This document shows, piece after piece, positions 47,767 to 57,582 of a stretch of DNA of 64,000 bases. This DNA is from Janthinobacterium sp. LM6. Its GTDB lineage: Bacteria > Pseudomonadota > Gammaproteobacteria > Burkholderiales > Burkholderiaceae_D. Every line of letters begins with the position of its first letter. Position 1 is the first letter of the stretch. Under the pieces are notes generated by a model. It saw nothing but the letters and a program-made list of their open reading frames with translations, was not told where the DNA came from and searched no databases. Where the stretch lies: assembly GCF_002002885.1 (NCBI RefSeq), contig NZ_CP019510.1:3472001-3536000 (forward strand). Reading direction: 5' to 3'. The translations under genes were made by a program, and so were the position numbers.

Positions 47767-49461
47767 TCAGAAACCCTTGCCCGCGACCAGCCACGCGCGC
47801 ACCGATGACGGCCTGGCCAGCATGGACGGCACCGCCCCCAGGCGCGTTGCCACGGAAACGCTGGCGCGCCACTGGCCGGGGCCGGCCCAGTTCAGGCCGA
47901 CACCGGCGCCGGACAGGGTCGCGCTATTCTCCGCCCGGGTCCAGGGATGGCGGTTGACCTTGACATGGGCACTGTCAACAAACGCCAGCACTTGCCATTT
48001 CCCGAACGGCATCGCCCCCAGGTCATGGCGCATTTCCACCGTGCCCACATAGCCGGTGTCGCCGGACAGTGCGCCGCTGTCATAGGCGCGGACAGTGTAC
48101 GGGCCGCCGGCAGTCATTTTTTCGGCAGAATCAAGATTGCCATCGGCCCATTGCCCACTGAAGTTGAGGTACAGCGAGTCGTGCGGCGTCAGCCACTGCA
48201 AACGGGCGATATTCGCATTCCACTTGGAAAAGCCGCCACCGGTGCGGGCGGTAGCGGCATCGGCTGCTGCCGCCGATCCATTATCGAAGCCGCCACGCCC
48301 GCTGGTCCAGCCCAGACTGGCAATGCTCATGCCGCCGCCCAGCAGGCCGTCGCGCAGATCGCCGTTCACGCTCGCGATCCAGTTATGCACATGCCGGTCG
48401 GTACGCAGGCCGCTGACATCGATATGATCGCGCAGCTGTTTGGCATCGTATTGCAATTGCGCATAAACGTTGAATTGCTTGCTGCGTATCAATGGCTGTT
48501 TCGCCCACAGGCTGGCCACCCTGGCAGTACCATTCGCATCGAGCGCCCTGGCGGTGCTGCCCAGCTTGTAATGCAATGCCGAATACGCGCCGCCGATCCG
48601 GGTCCCCTGGCCGTTGAGCAAGGTGTCGTATCCCAGCCGGCCATAGTTCATGCCCTCGCCCGTGCTGACGAGGTTAGCGCTCAGGATATCGCCATGATGA
48701 AACGGGTTGACGATATTAAAGTTGCCGCTCAGGCGAGTGCGCCCGATGTAGCGGTTGCCGTAATTGTCCAGCGAAATGTTCGCCCGGGGTGCCCTGACGT
48801 AGCGCGCCTCGACATCCATGTCGGCCGTGCCAACTGCCGAACCCGGTTTGAGAACCGCATTCACGCCCACGCCCGGCACATCGGACAGCAGCAGCAAGGC
48901 GCGATCGAGGTCGGCATCGGCGATCAATTGCCCGCCGCTGAGCGGCGCCAGACTGGCCTGGAGCAAGGCGTCGCCGACTTCGCTGCGGTTGTTGAGCCGG
49001 ACTTTGCCGTAGTGCGCCTCGACGACTTGAATCAGGATGACGCCGCCGGTAATCGACTGGACGGGAATGATGGCCCGCGACATTGGAAATCCATGGTCCT
49101 GGTAGTAGGCCGTGATGCGCCCGGCCAGCTCGTCGAGTTGTGGCAAGGTCAGGCTTTTACCTTCCTGGTCGGCAAGCAGCGCATGCAGCGTCTCGGTGGA
49201 AAACGCGGTATGGCCGGTGATGCGCAGCGCCGTCACTGGAATCGGCTGCGACGGTGGCAAGCCGGCATCGCTCTTCGGTTTTACCTCGAGCGTCGGCGCA
49301 TTCGGCTTCGCGGCGGCAGGAAGCGCCGGTTGCAATTGTTGCAAGATGGATCCCGCATTCGGCGTCGTTTGCGGGTCGGCGGCATAGGCATCGAGTGGCA
49401 CCAGCAACAAGGCGGCGTACAGGGGTTTCATCAACATGGGTTGCTTGAATAGGGTGGTCAT
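47767..49461 (-). CDS. TpsB outer-membrane transporter (ShlB/FhaC type)
   Basis: 564 residues from MTTLFKQP, seven bases after the TpsA stop. After a signal peptide (LYAALLLVPLDAYA) and a Pro-rich linker comes a POTRA-2 domain (PIPVTALRITGHTAFSTETLHALLADQEGKSLTLPQLDELAGRITAYYQDHGFPMSRAIIPVQ). A second POTRA and the 16-strand barrel follow, with NISLDNYGNRYIGRTRLSGNFNIVNPFHHGDIL and the terminal aromatic (GKGF). It secretes the TpsA adhesin across the outer membrane. Tight spacing shows the two are one operon. Confidence 0.9.
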   Translation of the reverse strand: MTTLFKQPMLMKPLYAALLLVPLDAYAADPQTTPNAGSILQQLQPALPAAAKPNAPTLEVKPKSDAGLPPSQPIPVTALRITGHTAFSTETLHALLADQEGKSLTLPQLDELAGRITAYYQDHGFPMSRAIIPVQSITGGVILIQVVEAHYGKVRLNNRSEVGDALLQASLAPLSGGQLIADADLDRALLLLSDVPGVGVNAVLKPGSAVGTADMDVEARYVRAPRANISLDNYGNRYIGRTRLSGNFNIVNPFHHGDILSANLVSTGEGMNYGRLGYDTLLNGQGTRIGGAYSALHYKLGSTARALDANGTARVASLWAKQPLIRSKQFNVYAQLQYDAKQLRDHIDVSGLRTDRHVHNWIASVNGDLRDGLLGGGMSIASLGWTSGRGGFDNGSAAAADAATARTGGGFSKWNANIARLQWLTPHDSLYLNFSGQWADGNLDSAEKMTAGGPYTVRAYDSGALSGDTGYVGTVEMRHDLGAMPFGKWQVLAFVDSAHVKVNRHPWTRAENSATLSGAGVGLNWAGPGQWRASVSVATRLGAVPSMLARPSSVRAWLVAGKGF

Positions 49462-49468
49462 GTCGTTC

Positions 49469-52400
49469 TTATTCTGTGATGCTGGTGGCGACGAGCGGCA
49501 ACTGTATGCCGCCATTTTGAATGTGCAGCATCGGCGCAGGCGTGCCGAATCCTGTCGTGGTGTTGGGCAGCGGCGCGCCGGCCGCTTCTTGCGCACGCCC
49601 GGCTTCGCTGCTGCCAGCACCGCTCCGCTGCACCACGAGGGTCGAGGACAGGTTCAATGCTTGCGGCTGCGCCAGGGCCTGCGGCGGCAATACGGACGAC
49701 TGCACTTGCGTTACCGCGCTCTGCATTTGCTGCAGCTGCGTGGCGCCGACGCTCACGGCCGGCGTGACGGGAGTGACGGGCGTGACGACAGGCACGGCCT
49801 TGATGCTGGCGAAGGCGCGCGCTTGTCCGGTAATGATGTAATTGCCGGCATCGGCCCCGCCATAAACAGTGTGCAGTTCAACGGCCTTGCCGTCGCCAGC
49901 GGCCGCGTCTGCAAACTGGCCGGTCGAGGCCAGCGTGATCACATCCGAACCGAACTTGCCTGCAAGCATGGCATTGCCCGTATTGACCGTGGCCCCCGTG
50001 GTGGCGTCATACACCTTGTCGGCTGCCGTGATGCCGCTGACCGTCATCGATGCGGGCGTAATGCTGGCGGTCAGCACCTTGCCGTCGACGATATTGTAGT
50101 TGCCGGCGTCCGCGCCGCTCAGCGCGTAGCCGCTGATGGTCACCGATTTGTTGGCGCCGACATGTTTATCGGCGAACCTGGCAGTGCGCGTGCCGCTCAG
50201 CGAGACGCTGTCGCCTAGCATGACACCGGAAAGACTGGCGGTGCCGTTCATTGCCGCCGCAGTCGTGGCATCGTAGACCTTGTCTGCGATAGATAAGCCC
50301 GCCAGCGACAACTCAGCCTTGCTGATGGTGGCGCTCAAGCCTGTCGGCAGCGTGACAACATAATTACCGGCGTCAGCCCCGCTCAAACTGAAACCGGATA
50401 CGGCAACCGATTTATTCGCGCCGGCATCCTTGCTGGCAAAATGGCCGACCCCCTGCCCTGCCAAAGCGAGCTGATCCCCTGCAACCATGCCGGAATACGC
50501 GACATTGGCCGTATTCAGGGTCGCCGTCGTCGTCGCGTCATAGGTTTTGTCCATGGCGCCGATGCCGGTCAAAGTGATGCCTTTGGCCGTCACCGTATAG
50601 CTGCTGCCGGCCGTACCGAGCACATTGTAGTTGGCGGACAAGCCGCCATTGCCGCTGCCGCCCAGCACGAGGCCGGTCGTGCTGCCCAGCGCCGCGCCGG
50701 CCTGCACGTTCTTGCTGGCCAGATTCGATACATCGCCGGCGCCGCCGACGCTGAAGGTCTGTCCCGCGACGCCCGTGGCCGTCAGCGTGCCGCCCGCCGC
50801 CGCAGTGCTGCCGTCATAGGTCTTGCCGCCAGAGAGAATCAAATCGGCCTTGTGGATGGTGGCCGTCACGCTGCCCGGCTGGACCAGGTTGTAGTTGCTT
50901 GCATCCGTGCCCGTCAGCGCATAGCCGCTGACGGCGACGTTCTTGTTGCCGCCGGCGTTGGGGTCGGCAAAGCTGCCTGTCCCCGTGCCTATGACAGAAA
51001 CGTTGTCATTAAGAAAGCCGCTGACCGTGGCCGTGCCGCTCAAGGTCGCGCCGGTGCCTGCGTCATAGGTCTTGTTCAAGGCGCTGACGCCCGATACCGC
51101 CAGGTCGGCCTTGCTGATCGTCGCGCTCAAGCCTGTCGGCTGCGTGACGACGTAATTGCCGGCATCGATCCCGCTCAAGGTGAAACCGGAAACGCTGACG
51201 GTCTTGTTCGCGCCCGCATCCTTGGTCGCAAAGCTGCCGACACCCTGGCCGCCCAGGCTCAGGCTGTCGCCTGCGACCATGCCGGAATACGCGACATTGG
51301 CCGTATTCAGGGTCGCCGTCGTCGTCGCGTCATAGGTTTTGTCCATGGCGCCGATGCCGGTCAAAGTGATGCCTTTGGCCGTCACCGTATAGCTGCTGCC
51401 GGCCGTGCCCAGCGCATTGTAGTTGCCGGACAAGCCGCCATTGCCGCTGCCGCCCAGCACGAGGCCGGTCGTGCTGCCCAGCGCCGCGCCGGCCTGCACG
51501 TTCTTGCTGGCCAGATTCGATACATCGCCGGCGCCGCCGACGCTGAAGGTCTGTCCCGCGACGCCCGTGGCCGTCAGCGTGCCGCCCGCCGCCGCAGTGC
51601 TGCCGTCATAGGTCTTGCCGCCAGAGAGAATCAAATCGGCCTTGTGGATGGTGGCCGTCACGCTGCCCGGCTGGACCAGGTTGTAGTTGCTTGCATCCGT
51701 GCCCGTCAGCGCATAGCCGCTGACGGCGACGTTCTTGTTGCCGCCGGCGTTGGGGTCGGCAAAGCTGCCTGTCCCCGTGCCTATGACAGAAACGTTGTCA
51801 TTAAGAAAGCCGCTGACCGTGGCCGTGCCGCTCAAGGTCGCGCCGGTGCCTGCGTCATAGGTTTTGTTCAAGGCGCTGACGCCGGATACCGCCAGGTCGG
51901 CCTTGTTGATCGTCGCGCTCAAGCCTGTCGGCTGCGTGACGACGTAATTGCCGGCATCGATCCCGCTCAAGGTGAAGCCAGAAACGCTGACGGTCTTGTT
52001 GGCGCCGGCATCCTTGGTCGCAAAGCTGCCGACACCCTGGCCGCCCAGGCTCAGGCTGTCGCCTGCGACCATGCCGGAATACGCCACGTTCGCCGTATTC
52101 AGGGTCGCCGTCGTCGTCGCGTCGTAGGTTTTGTCCATGGCGCCGATGCCGGCCAAAGTGATGCCCTTGGCCGTCACCGTATAGCTGCTGCCGGCCGTAC
52201 CGAGCGCATTGTAGTTGCCGGACAAGCCGCCATTGCCGCTGCTGCCCAGGACGAGGCCGGTGGTGCTGCCCAGTGCCGCGCCGGCTTGCACGTTCTTGCT
52301 GGCCAGATTTGATACATCGCCGGTGCCGCCGACGCTGAAAGTCTGTCCCACCACGCCCGTGGCCGTCAGCGTGCCGCCCGCCGCCGCAGTGCTGCCGTCA

Positions 52401-55400
52401 TAGGTCTTGCCGCCGGACAAGACCAGATCGGCCTTGTGGATGGTCGCCGTCACGCTGCCGGGCTGGACCAGGTTGTAGTTGGACGCATCCGTGCCCGTCA
52501 GCGTGTAGCCGCTGACGGCGACGCTCTTGTTGCCGCCGGCGTTGGCGTCGGCAAAGCTGCCTGTCCCCGTGCCGACGACGGAAACGTTGTCATTAAGAAA
52601 ACCGCTCACCGTGGCCGTGCCGCTCAAGGTCGCGCCGGTGCCCGCGTCATAGGTTTTGTTCAAGGCGCTGATGCCCGCTACCGCCAAGTCGGCCTTGTTG
52701 ATCGTCGCCGTCATGCCGCTCGGTTGCGTGACGACGTAATTGCCGGCATCGATCCCGCTCAAGGTGAAGCCAGAAACGCTGACGGTCTTGTTGGCGCCGG
52801 CATCCTTGGTCGCAAAGCTGCCGACACCCTGGCCGCCCAGGCTGACGTTATCCCCCGCGACCATGCCGGAATACGCCACATTGGCCGTATTCAGGGTCGC
52901 CGTCGTCGTCGCATCGTAGGTTTTGTCCATGGCGCCGATGCCGGTCAAAGTGATGCCTTTGGCCGTCACCGTATAGCTGCTGCCGGCCGTCCCGAGCACA
53001 TTGTAGTTGCCGGACAAGCCGCCATTGCCGCTGCTGCCCAGCACGAGGCCGGTGGTGCTGCCCAGCGCCGCGCCGGCCTGCACGTTCTTGCTGGCCAGAT
53101 TCGATACATCGCCGGCGCCGCCGACGCTGAAAGTCTGTCCCGCCACGCCCGTGGCCGTCAGCGTGCCGCCCGCCGCCGCTGTGCTGCCGTCATAGGTCTT
53201 GCCGCCGGACAAGACCAGATCGGCCTTGTGGATGGTGGCCGTCACGCTGCCCGGCTGGACCAGGTTGTAGTTGGACGCATCCGTGCCCGTCAGCGCATAG
53301 CCGCTGACGGCGACGCTCTTGTTGCCGCCGGCGTTGGCGTCGGCAAACGTCCCCGTGGCGGAGCCGCCTGCCAGCGAAACGACATCGCCGCCGACCAGGT
53401 CGGACGACGAAATGCCTGCCCCCGTGAGCGTGGCGGTGGCCGTGCCATCGTAGGTCTTGTCGCTGGCGGAAACGCCGCTGACGTTGATGCTCTTGGGCGT
53501 GATCGTCCCCGTCTTGCTGTCGAGGCCATTCAGGTAGTAGTGCTGGCCATTATAGGCAACCGTGGTGCCGCCGCCAGTGAACCTGACGCCGGTGATGGTC
53601 ACGGCCTTGTCGGTGCCGGCATTCTTGTCGGCAAAAGTGGCTGCCTGGCCGGCAGTATCGAGCGTCAGTCCGGTGGGCATGGTCAGCAGGCTGCTGACCC
53701 CGGCCAATCCAGCGGTCGTCGTGCCGTCATAGACCTTGGGAGCAATCGAAGCGTTCAGATTGACGGCCATATAGGCGGTCAGCTGAGCTGGATTATTGAG
53801 GTACGGGGTAAAGTCCGTCGGGGTGTTGTAGCTGCCGGGGTTGTAATAGATGCTGACAGTGCCGGCATTATTTGCAAGGAAAATATTGCTATCAATGGCG
53901 GAAAGGTCGTCAAAAAAGACTGTGCCCGTGCCCCTGCCGCCATTGTCGGCCTTCAGCACGATATTGACCGCCCCTTCAGCCACGATGCCTCCGCCAAGAT
54001 TGCCGATTGCTCCCCCATAAGAAACATTATTCGTCAATTTGAACTGCACATTGCGATAGGCACTGAGCGTCAGCGTCGTGTTGCTGGTCCAGTTAGGGAT
54101 GCTGGGATTTCCATTGACGGAGTAGTCATTGCCGTAACCGATGCCGTCGAGGATGATGATATCGCCATTGCCGGGCTTGCCCGGGGCACACGGCGTGCCC
54201 GTGCAACTGGCGGAAGCGCCTGTGGTCTTGATGGTCACGTTGCCGTTATTGAGCGCCGTCGACAGGACGCGCGTATCGACATTGATGCCGTAGTCATTTC
54301 CCCAGATGCTGGCATTGCCGATCAGGATATCGTCGGGATCCAGCAGCCATTCTCCCGCCGCGCCATGGGGCGCCGCCGTACTGACGGAGGCGCTGGCGTT
54401 GACCTTCAAGGCCTTGCCCGAAGTTTCCACCTTGCCGCCGTTGCCTGACACCGCGCCGCCACGCGCCGTGATGCTGCCATTGAATTGCGTGCTGTTATCG
54501 GACCAGACGGCGACATTACCGCCATTGCCGCGGCTGATGGCATCGGCCTTGACCGAGGCGCCGGCGTCGACGATGGCCGTGTGCGCGCGTTGCTCGCTGC
54601 CGCTGCCAAGAAAATTGCCGCCGATCAAAGCCGTGCCGCCGCCCTCGCCTGACACATCAATCGCGCTGCCCGCCGCCAGCTTGACCGTGCCACCCAGCAC
54701 CTTCACGCTGCCGCCGCCTGCGCCGCCGCTGCCGGAAGCATCGAGCGTGCCGCCATTGCTTGCGGTGCCGGCATTGCCAGCCGTCAGCACAATGGAACCG
54801 TTGACGTTCTGCACGCTGCGCGCCTGAATAATGCCGGTGTTATTGATCACGCTGGCCACCAGCGCATCCCTGGCGCCGGCCGAGAGCCAGACCGCGCCAC
54901 CGTCGGCCTTGATGAGGCCGCCGTTTTCGGCCAGGTTGTTCAGCGTGCTCTGCTTGACTTGCAGATTGACCAGGCTATCGCCGGAGAACGACAGCGTGAC
55001 GTCGCTGCCCGCGCCCAGCGCCGCCGCACCCGCTGCGGCGTTGATGGTGCCCGTATTGCTGACCGTATTGCCGATGAAGGCAACATAGCCGCCCTTGGCG
55101 GCATTGATCGTGCCCTGGTTGACGATGCCGCCCGTGCCGCTGCCGCTGAAATGGCGCGTCGCGCCGCCCAGGCCGGCATCGCTGGTGTCGAGCGTCGAGG
55201 CCACCAGGCCGCCCACGTTGATTTGCGATCCGGCGCCGAACAGCACGCCATTCGGATTGATCAGGTAGACCTGGCCATTGGCGTTGAGCTGGCCGAAGAA
55301 GCGGGTGGCATTCGTGTCCCCGATGCGGTTGACGGCAATGGCGCTGGCCGACGGCTGGACGAAATTGACGGTTTCCTGGCTCGTGGTGTTGAAAGACTGC

Positions 55401-55645
55401 CAATTCAATGACAGGTTCTGGCTCGCTTGCGTCACCGTGGTGGTGGCGCCGCTCTGGCTGATGGTGCCGTTGCCGGCTGTCACCTGGCCGCCTGTCGGTC
55501 CCGCCATGGCAACAGGGGTGGCCGCCAGCAAGGCGCTGAACACGAGGCTGCGATTCGCCGCCTTGCCCCGGCCCTTCGTGCGTTCCGGGACGATGACCCA
55601 TGCATGGTGCACATGGCTCCAGATGAGTCGATAGATTCTGTTCAT
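49469..55645 (-). CDS. TpsA exoprotein: filamentous-haemagglutinin-like adhesin with YDG repeats
   Basis: 2058 residues from MNRIYRLIWSHVHHAWVIVPE, an extended signal peptide region (ESPR) ending SALLAATPVAMA. The TPS secretion domain (about 48-300) contains NPNGVLFG (130-137) and beta-helix repeats. From about residue 640 there are 15 modules, each with K-(T/V)-Y-D-(G/A) and about 85 residues long (YDG/MBG type). Nine of them form three copies of a 264-residue triplet. The C-terminus (SSTLVVQRSGAGSSEAG, then PAPMLHIQNGG) is non-repetitive. It is exported by the adjacent TpsB and probably anchors or aggregates cells. A Met five codons earlier is an alternative start. Confidence 0.9.
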   Translation of the reverse strand: MNRIYRLIWSHVHHAWVIVPERTKGRGKAANRSLVFSALLAATPVAMAGPTGGQVTAGNGTISQSGATTTVTQASQNLSLNWQSFNTTSQETVNFVQPSASAIAVNRIGDTNATRFFGQLNANGQVYLINPNGVLFGAGSQINVGGLVASTLDTSDAGLGGATRHFSGSGTGGIVNQGTINAAKGGYVAFIGNTVSNTGTINAAAGAAALGAGSDVTLSFSGDSLVNLQVKQSTLNNLAENGGLIKADGGAVWLSAGARDALVASVINNTGIIQARSVQNVNGSIVLTAGNAGTASNGGTLDASGSGGAGGGSVKVLGGTVKLAAGSAIDVSGEGGGTALIGGNFLGSGSEQRAHTAIVDAGASVKADAISRGNGGNVAVWSDNSTQFNGSITARGGAVSGNGGKVETSGKALKVNASASVSTAAPHGAAGEWLLDPDDILIGNASIWGNDYGINVDTRVLSTALNNGNVTIKTTGASASCTGTPCAPGKPGNGDIIILDGIGYGNDYSVNGNPSIPNWTSNTTLTLSAYRNVQFKLTNNVSYGGAIGNLGGGIVAEGAVNIVLKADNGGRGTGTVFFDDLSAIDSNIFLANNAGTVSIYYNPGSYNTPTDFTPYLNNPAQLTAYMAVNLNASIAPKVYDGTTTAGLAGVSSLLTMPTGLTLDTAGQAATFADKNAGTDKAVTITGVRFTGGGTTVAYNGQHYYLNGLDSKTGTITPKSINVSGVSASDKTYDGTATATLTGAGISSSDLVGGDVVSLAGGSATGTFADANAGGNKSVAVSGYALTGTDASNYNLVQPGSVTATIHKADLVLSGGKTYDGSTAAAGGTLTATGVAGQTFSVGGAGDVSNLASKNVQAGAALGSTTGLVLGSSGNGGLSGNYNVLGTAGSSYTVTAKGITLTGIGAMDKTYDATTTATLNTANVAYSGMVAGDNVSLGGQGVGSFATKDAGANKTVSVSGFTLSGIDAGNYVVTQPSGMTATINKADLAVAGISALNKTYDAGTGATLSGTATVSGFLNDNVSVVGTGTGSFADANAGGNKSVAVSGYTLTGTDASNYNLVQPGSVTATIHKADLVLSGGKTYDGSTAAAGGTLTATGVVGQTFSVGGTGDVSNLASKNVQAGAALGSTTGLVLGSSGNGGLSGNYNALGTAGSSYTVTAKGITLAGIGAMDKTYDATTTATLNTANVAYSGMVAGDSLSLGGQGVGSFATKDAGANKTVSVSGFTLSGIDAGNYVVTQPTGLSATINKADLAVSGVSALNKTYDAGTGATLSGTATVSGFLNDNVSVIGTGTGSFADPNAGGNKNVAVSGYALTGTDASNYNLVQPGSVTATIHKADLILSGGKTYDGSTAAAGGTLTATGVAGQTFSVGGAGDVSNLASKNVQAGAALGSTTGLVLGGSGNGGLSGNYNALGTAGSSYTVTAKGITLTGIGAMDKTYDATTTATLNTANVAYSGMVAGDSLSLGGQGVGSFATKDAGANKTVSVSGFTLSGIDAGNYVVTQPTGLSATISKADLAVSGVSALNKTYDAGTGATLSGTATVSGFLNDNVSVIGTGTGSFADPNAGGNKNVAVSGYALTGTDASNYNLVQPGSVTATIHKADLILSGGKTYDGSTAAAGGTLTATGVAGQTFSVGGAGDVSNLASKNVQAGAALGSTTGLVLGGSGNGGLSANYNVLGTAGSSYTVTAKGITLTGIGAMDKTYDATTTATLNTANVAYSGMVAGDQLALAGQGVGHFASKDAGANKSVAVSGFSLSGADAGNYVVTLPTGLSATISKAELSLAGLSIADKVYDATTAAAMNGTASLSGVMLGDSVSLSGTRTARFADKHVGANKSVTISGYALSGADAGNYNIVDGKVLTASITPASMTVSGITAADKVYDATTGATVNTGNAMLAGKFGSDVITLASTGQFADAAAGDGKAVELHTVYGGADAGNYIITGQARAFASIKAVPVVTPVTPVTPAVSVGATQLQQMQSAVTQVQSSVLPPQALAQPQALNLSSTLVVQRSGAGSSEAGRAQEAAGAPLPNTTTGFGTPAPMLHIQNGGIQLPLVATSITE
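50410..53370 (-). repeat. Tandem 792-bp repeats inside tpsA
   Basis: Near-identical DNA recurs every 792 bases; matching points are at 50631, 51423, 52215 and 53007. Each unit encodes three YDG-type modules (KTYDGSTAA, KTYDATTTA, NKTYDAGTG). The copies differ at scattered positions only. Such arrays favour homologous recombination and length change in whole-unit steps. The array also keeps long antisense frames open. Confidence 0.85.
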
Positions 55646-55720
55646 AGAGGCATGACGCATGATGGTTTTCTCTGGTTGGCGGCGCGCTGCGCGGATGGCA
55701 TGCCGCTTGTTATATATGTA

Positions 55721-56713
55721 TTAATTTGCGGAAAATCGGCCCAGATGTTCGGCGACCCGGCGGTCCAGTGCAGGCTTCCACTGTGCCGGCATCACCTGAT
55801 CCACCAGTTGCGCGATACGTTCGATCTCGGCCAGTTCCGCGGTATTTTTCGTGGTGGCTTTGGCAGCGCTGTTCCACATGTAAATCTTTGCCAGGCTGGC
55901 CGGCGTCAGCGCGCCAGTGGCCGGGTCGGGCGCGCTGTTGGCGTACAGGATGGCCAGCGGCAAATAGGCGGGCGCATAGCCTTCGGAGGCCGCATGCTCC
56001 AGCCATGACAAGGCCAGCGCCAGGTTGACATCGCCGCCCTCGCCCTGCGCCAGCATCACGCCCAGGCGGTATTGCGCCTGATGCTCGCGGTGTTCCGCCG
56101 CCTGCCGATACCAATGACGCGCGGCCGCCAGGTCTTTCGGCACGTCCTTGCCATCCTTGTAATAGTCGGCGATGCGCAGCATGGCCGGCACCGACCCGGC
56201 CTGCGCCGCTTGCGCGCACAGCCCCAGGCCGTGCCCGACATCCTTGCCGACGGCCTGCCCGCCGATATACAGTTGACCGGCCGAACAGAGCGCATAGGCG
56301 ATGCCCGCCTGCGCCGCCTTGCGATACCACGCTTCGGCCGCCCTGCCGTCAGCCGCCTGGCCGATGCCTGCAGCCAGGCAATCGCCAAAAAACTGTTGCG
56401 CAGCGGGAATGTTGCCCTGCGCCGCCTTGCCGAACCAGCCGCAGGCGGCTGCCCCATTGCGCGCCCGACCCCATCCTTCGCGTTCGATCAAGCCCAGATT
56501 GAATTGCGCCAGGGGATTGCGGGCGGCGACGCGCGCATACTCCTTGTAGGCGAGTCCGTAGTCCTGGGCGGCCAGCGCCTTGTCGGCGCGCTTCAGCTCA
56601 GTGCTGAGGTCGCGCGGCGCGGCGCCGGCCTGTGGCGCGGCAAGCAGCAGCGCGGCCATTGTTGTAACGGCGAGAATACGCAAAGTGCTAGTCCCTGTTT
56701 GGATACAGGCCAT
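55721..56713 (-). CDS. Exported Sel1-repeat protein
   Basis: 330 residues with an N-terminal signal (ILAVTTMAALLLAAPQAGAA). The body is a row of Sel1-like helical repeats: ALAAQDYGLAYKEYARVAARNPLAQFNLGLI, AACGWFGKAAQGNIPAAQQFFGDCL, AAEAWYRKAAQAGIAYALCSAGQLY, then HWYRQAAEHREHQAQYRLGVMLAQGEGG and LSWLEHAASEGYAPAYLPLAILY. Sel1 proteins are scaffolds for complex assembly. It lies between the tail-collar gene, whose stop it overlaps by 26 bases, and tpsA on the same strand, suggesting a role in assembling or regulating the surface system. Confidence 0.8.
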   Translation of the reverse strand: MACIQTGTSTLRILAVTTMAALLLAAPQAGAAPRDLSTELKRADKALAAQDYGLAYKEYARVAARNPLAQFNLGLIEREGWGRARNGAAACGWFGKAAQGNIPAAQQFFGDCLAAGIGQAADGRAAEAWYRKAAQAGIAYALCSAGQLYIGGQAVGKDVGHGLGLCAQAAQAGSVPAMLRIADYYKDGKDVPKDLAAARHWYRQAAEHREHQAQYRLGVMLAQGEGGDVNLALALSWLEHAASEGYAPAYLPLAILYANSAPDPATGALTPASLAKIYMWNSAAKATTKNTAELAEIERIAQLVDQVMPAQWKPALDRRVAEHLGRFSAN

Positions 56714-57533
56714 TGGAGGCCGCGATGTAATACGTCAAGGCGATAAAAGATGGCCGGATATCGATTGCATCGCCACTTCCGACGGGAAGCGTCTGGCCGC
56801 TGGCCGTTGCGGTGCCGCCGATGACGCCATCCAGCGCCTGACCAACCGTAGTCACGGTTCCCGCCATGCCAGGCACCGTGACCGAAACGGTGCCACCGGT
56901 GATGGCGCCGGCATTCAGTGTCGCATCCGGTGCCGTCGAGGAATAGATGTTGGAGGACGCAGAGATTGCCTTGCCCAGATAAGCGCCCGATGGCGAGGAG
57001 CCCCCATTGGCGCTACCGGACACATTCATTTTCAAGTCCGCTACCGTGCCTGTCGCAACGGTACTGGGAATGAGTGCCGTGCCCGTCAGCGCAGGCAAGG
57101 CCACGCCGACCTTCAGCTTGCTCAGGTCGACGGGAACCGCGGCCAGCGCGAACGTATGGGGCGGCAGTTGTGCAACCTTCAATTTGATCGCATTTGCACC
57201 GCCCTTGTCGCCAGCCATGTAGTCCTCGCCGTTGGCGCCGATGACGAACTTGCCGCGCAGGTCAGGCAGCTTGAACGTCGTCTGGGTAACGACGCCATAA
57301 GCGTTACCGATCAGGGAATACAGTGCCACATTGGTATTGATATACATATCGCGTCCGTCAGCCAGCACATACTGCCGATTGAAACTGCCGAAATTGTATG
57401 GCACGGCCATGATGCAGATGCTCGCCAGGATGGGGCTGTCGGAACAGGCAAAACTGTTGGGCGCCCAGGCTGCCGAGACGATGCCGGCGATCAGTGCGGC
57501 GCGAGAAAAGTGTTTCTTGACTACCGATTTCAT
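56688..57533 (-). CDS. Exported tail-collar-domain protein
   Basis: 281 residues with a signal peptide (LIAGIVSAAWAPNSFA). The front domain, MAVPYNFGSFNRQYVLADGRDMYINTNVALYSLIGNAYGVVTQTTFKLPDLRGKFVIGAN, is a phage tail-collar domain (PF07484) as found in microcystin-dependent-protein homologues. The end, IRPSFIALTYYIAASNGLYPNRD, is the matching family terminus. Between them is a Gly/Thr-rich beta region. No phage structural genes are nearby, so it has been adopted as a secreted or surface protein. Its start is 49 bases after the lipase stop, in the adhesin cluster. Confidence 0.8.
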   Translation of the reverse strand: MKSVVKKHFSRAALIAGIVSAAWAPNSFACSDSPILASICIMAVPYNFGSFNRQYVLADGRDMYINTNVALYSLIGNAYGVVTQTTFKLPDLRGKFVIGANGEDYMAGDKGGANAIKLKVAQLPPHTFALAAVPVDLSKLKVGVALPALTGTALIPSTVATGTVADLKMNVSGSANGGSSPSGAYLGKAISASSNIYSSTAPDATLNAGAITGGTVSVTVPGMAGTVTTVGQALDGVIGGTATASGQTLPVGSGDAIDIRPSFIALTYYIAASNGLYPNRD

Positions 57534-57582
57534 TTTTTATTTCCCCTTGTTGTGAAGCAAACGTAGATGTGCGAGGCGGGCC

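Noticed and set aside
50441-54448. Very long plus-strand open frames (about 620 and 670 codons) opposite the adhesin gene
   Set aside because: They are antisense to the repetitive tpsA sequence, repeat with the same 792-base period, are rich in Arg/Ala/Gly without domains, and have no start signals. They arise from the biased codon use of the adhesin.
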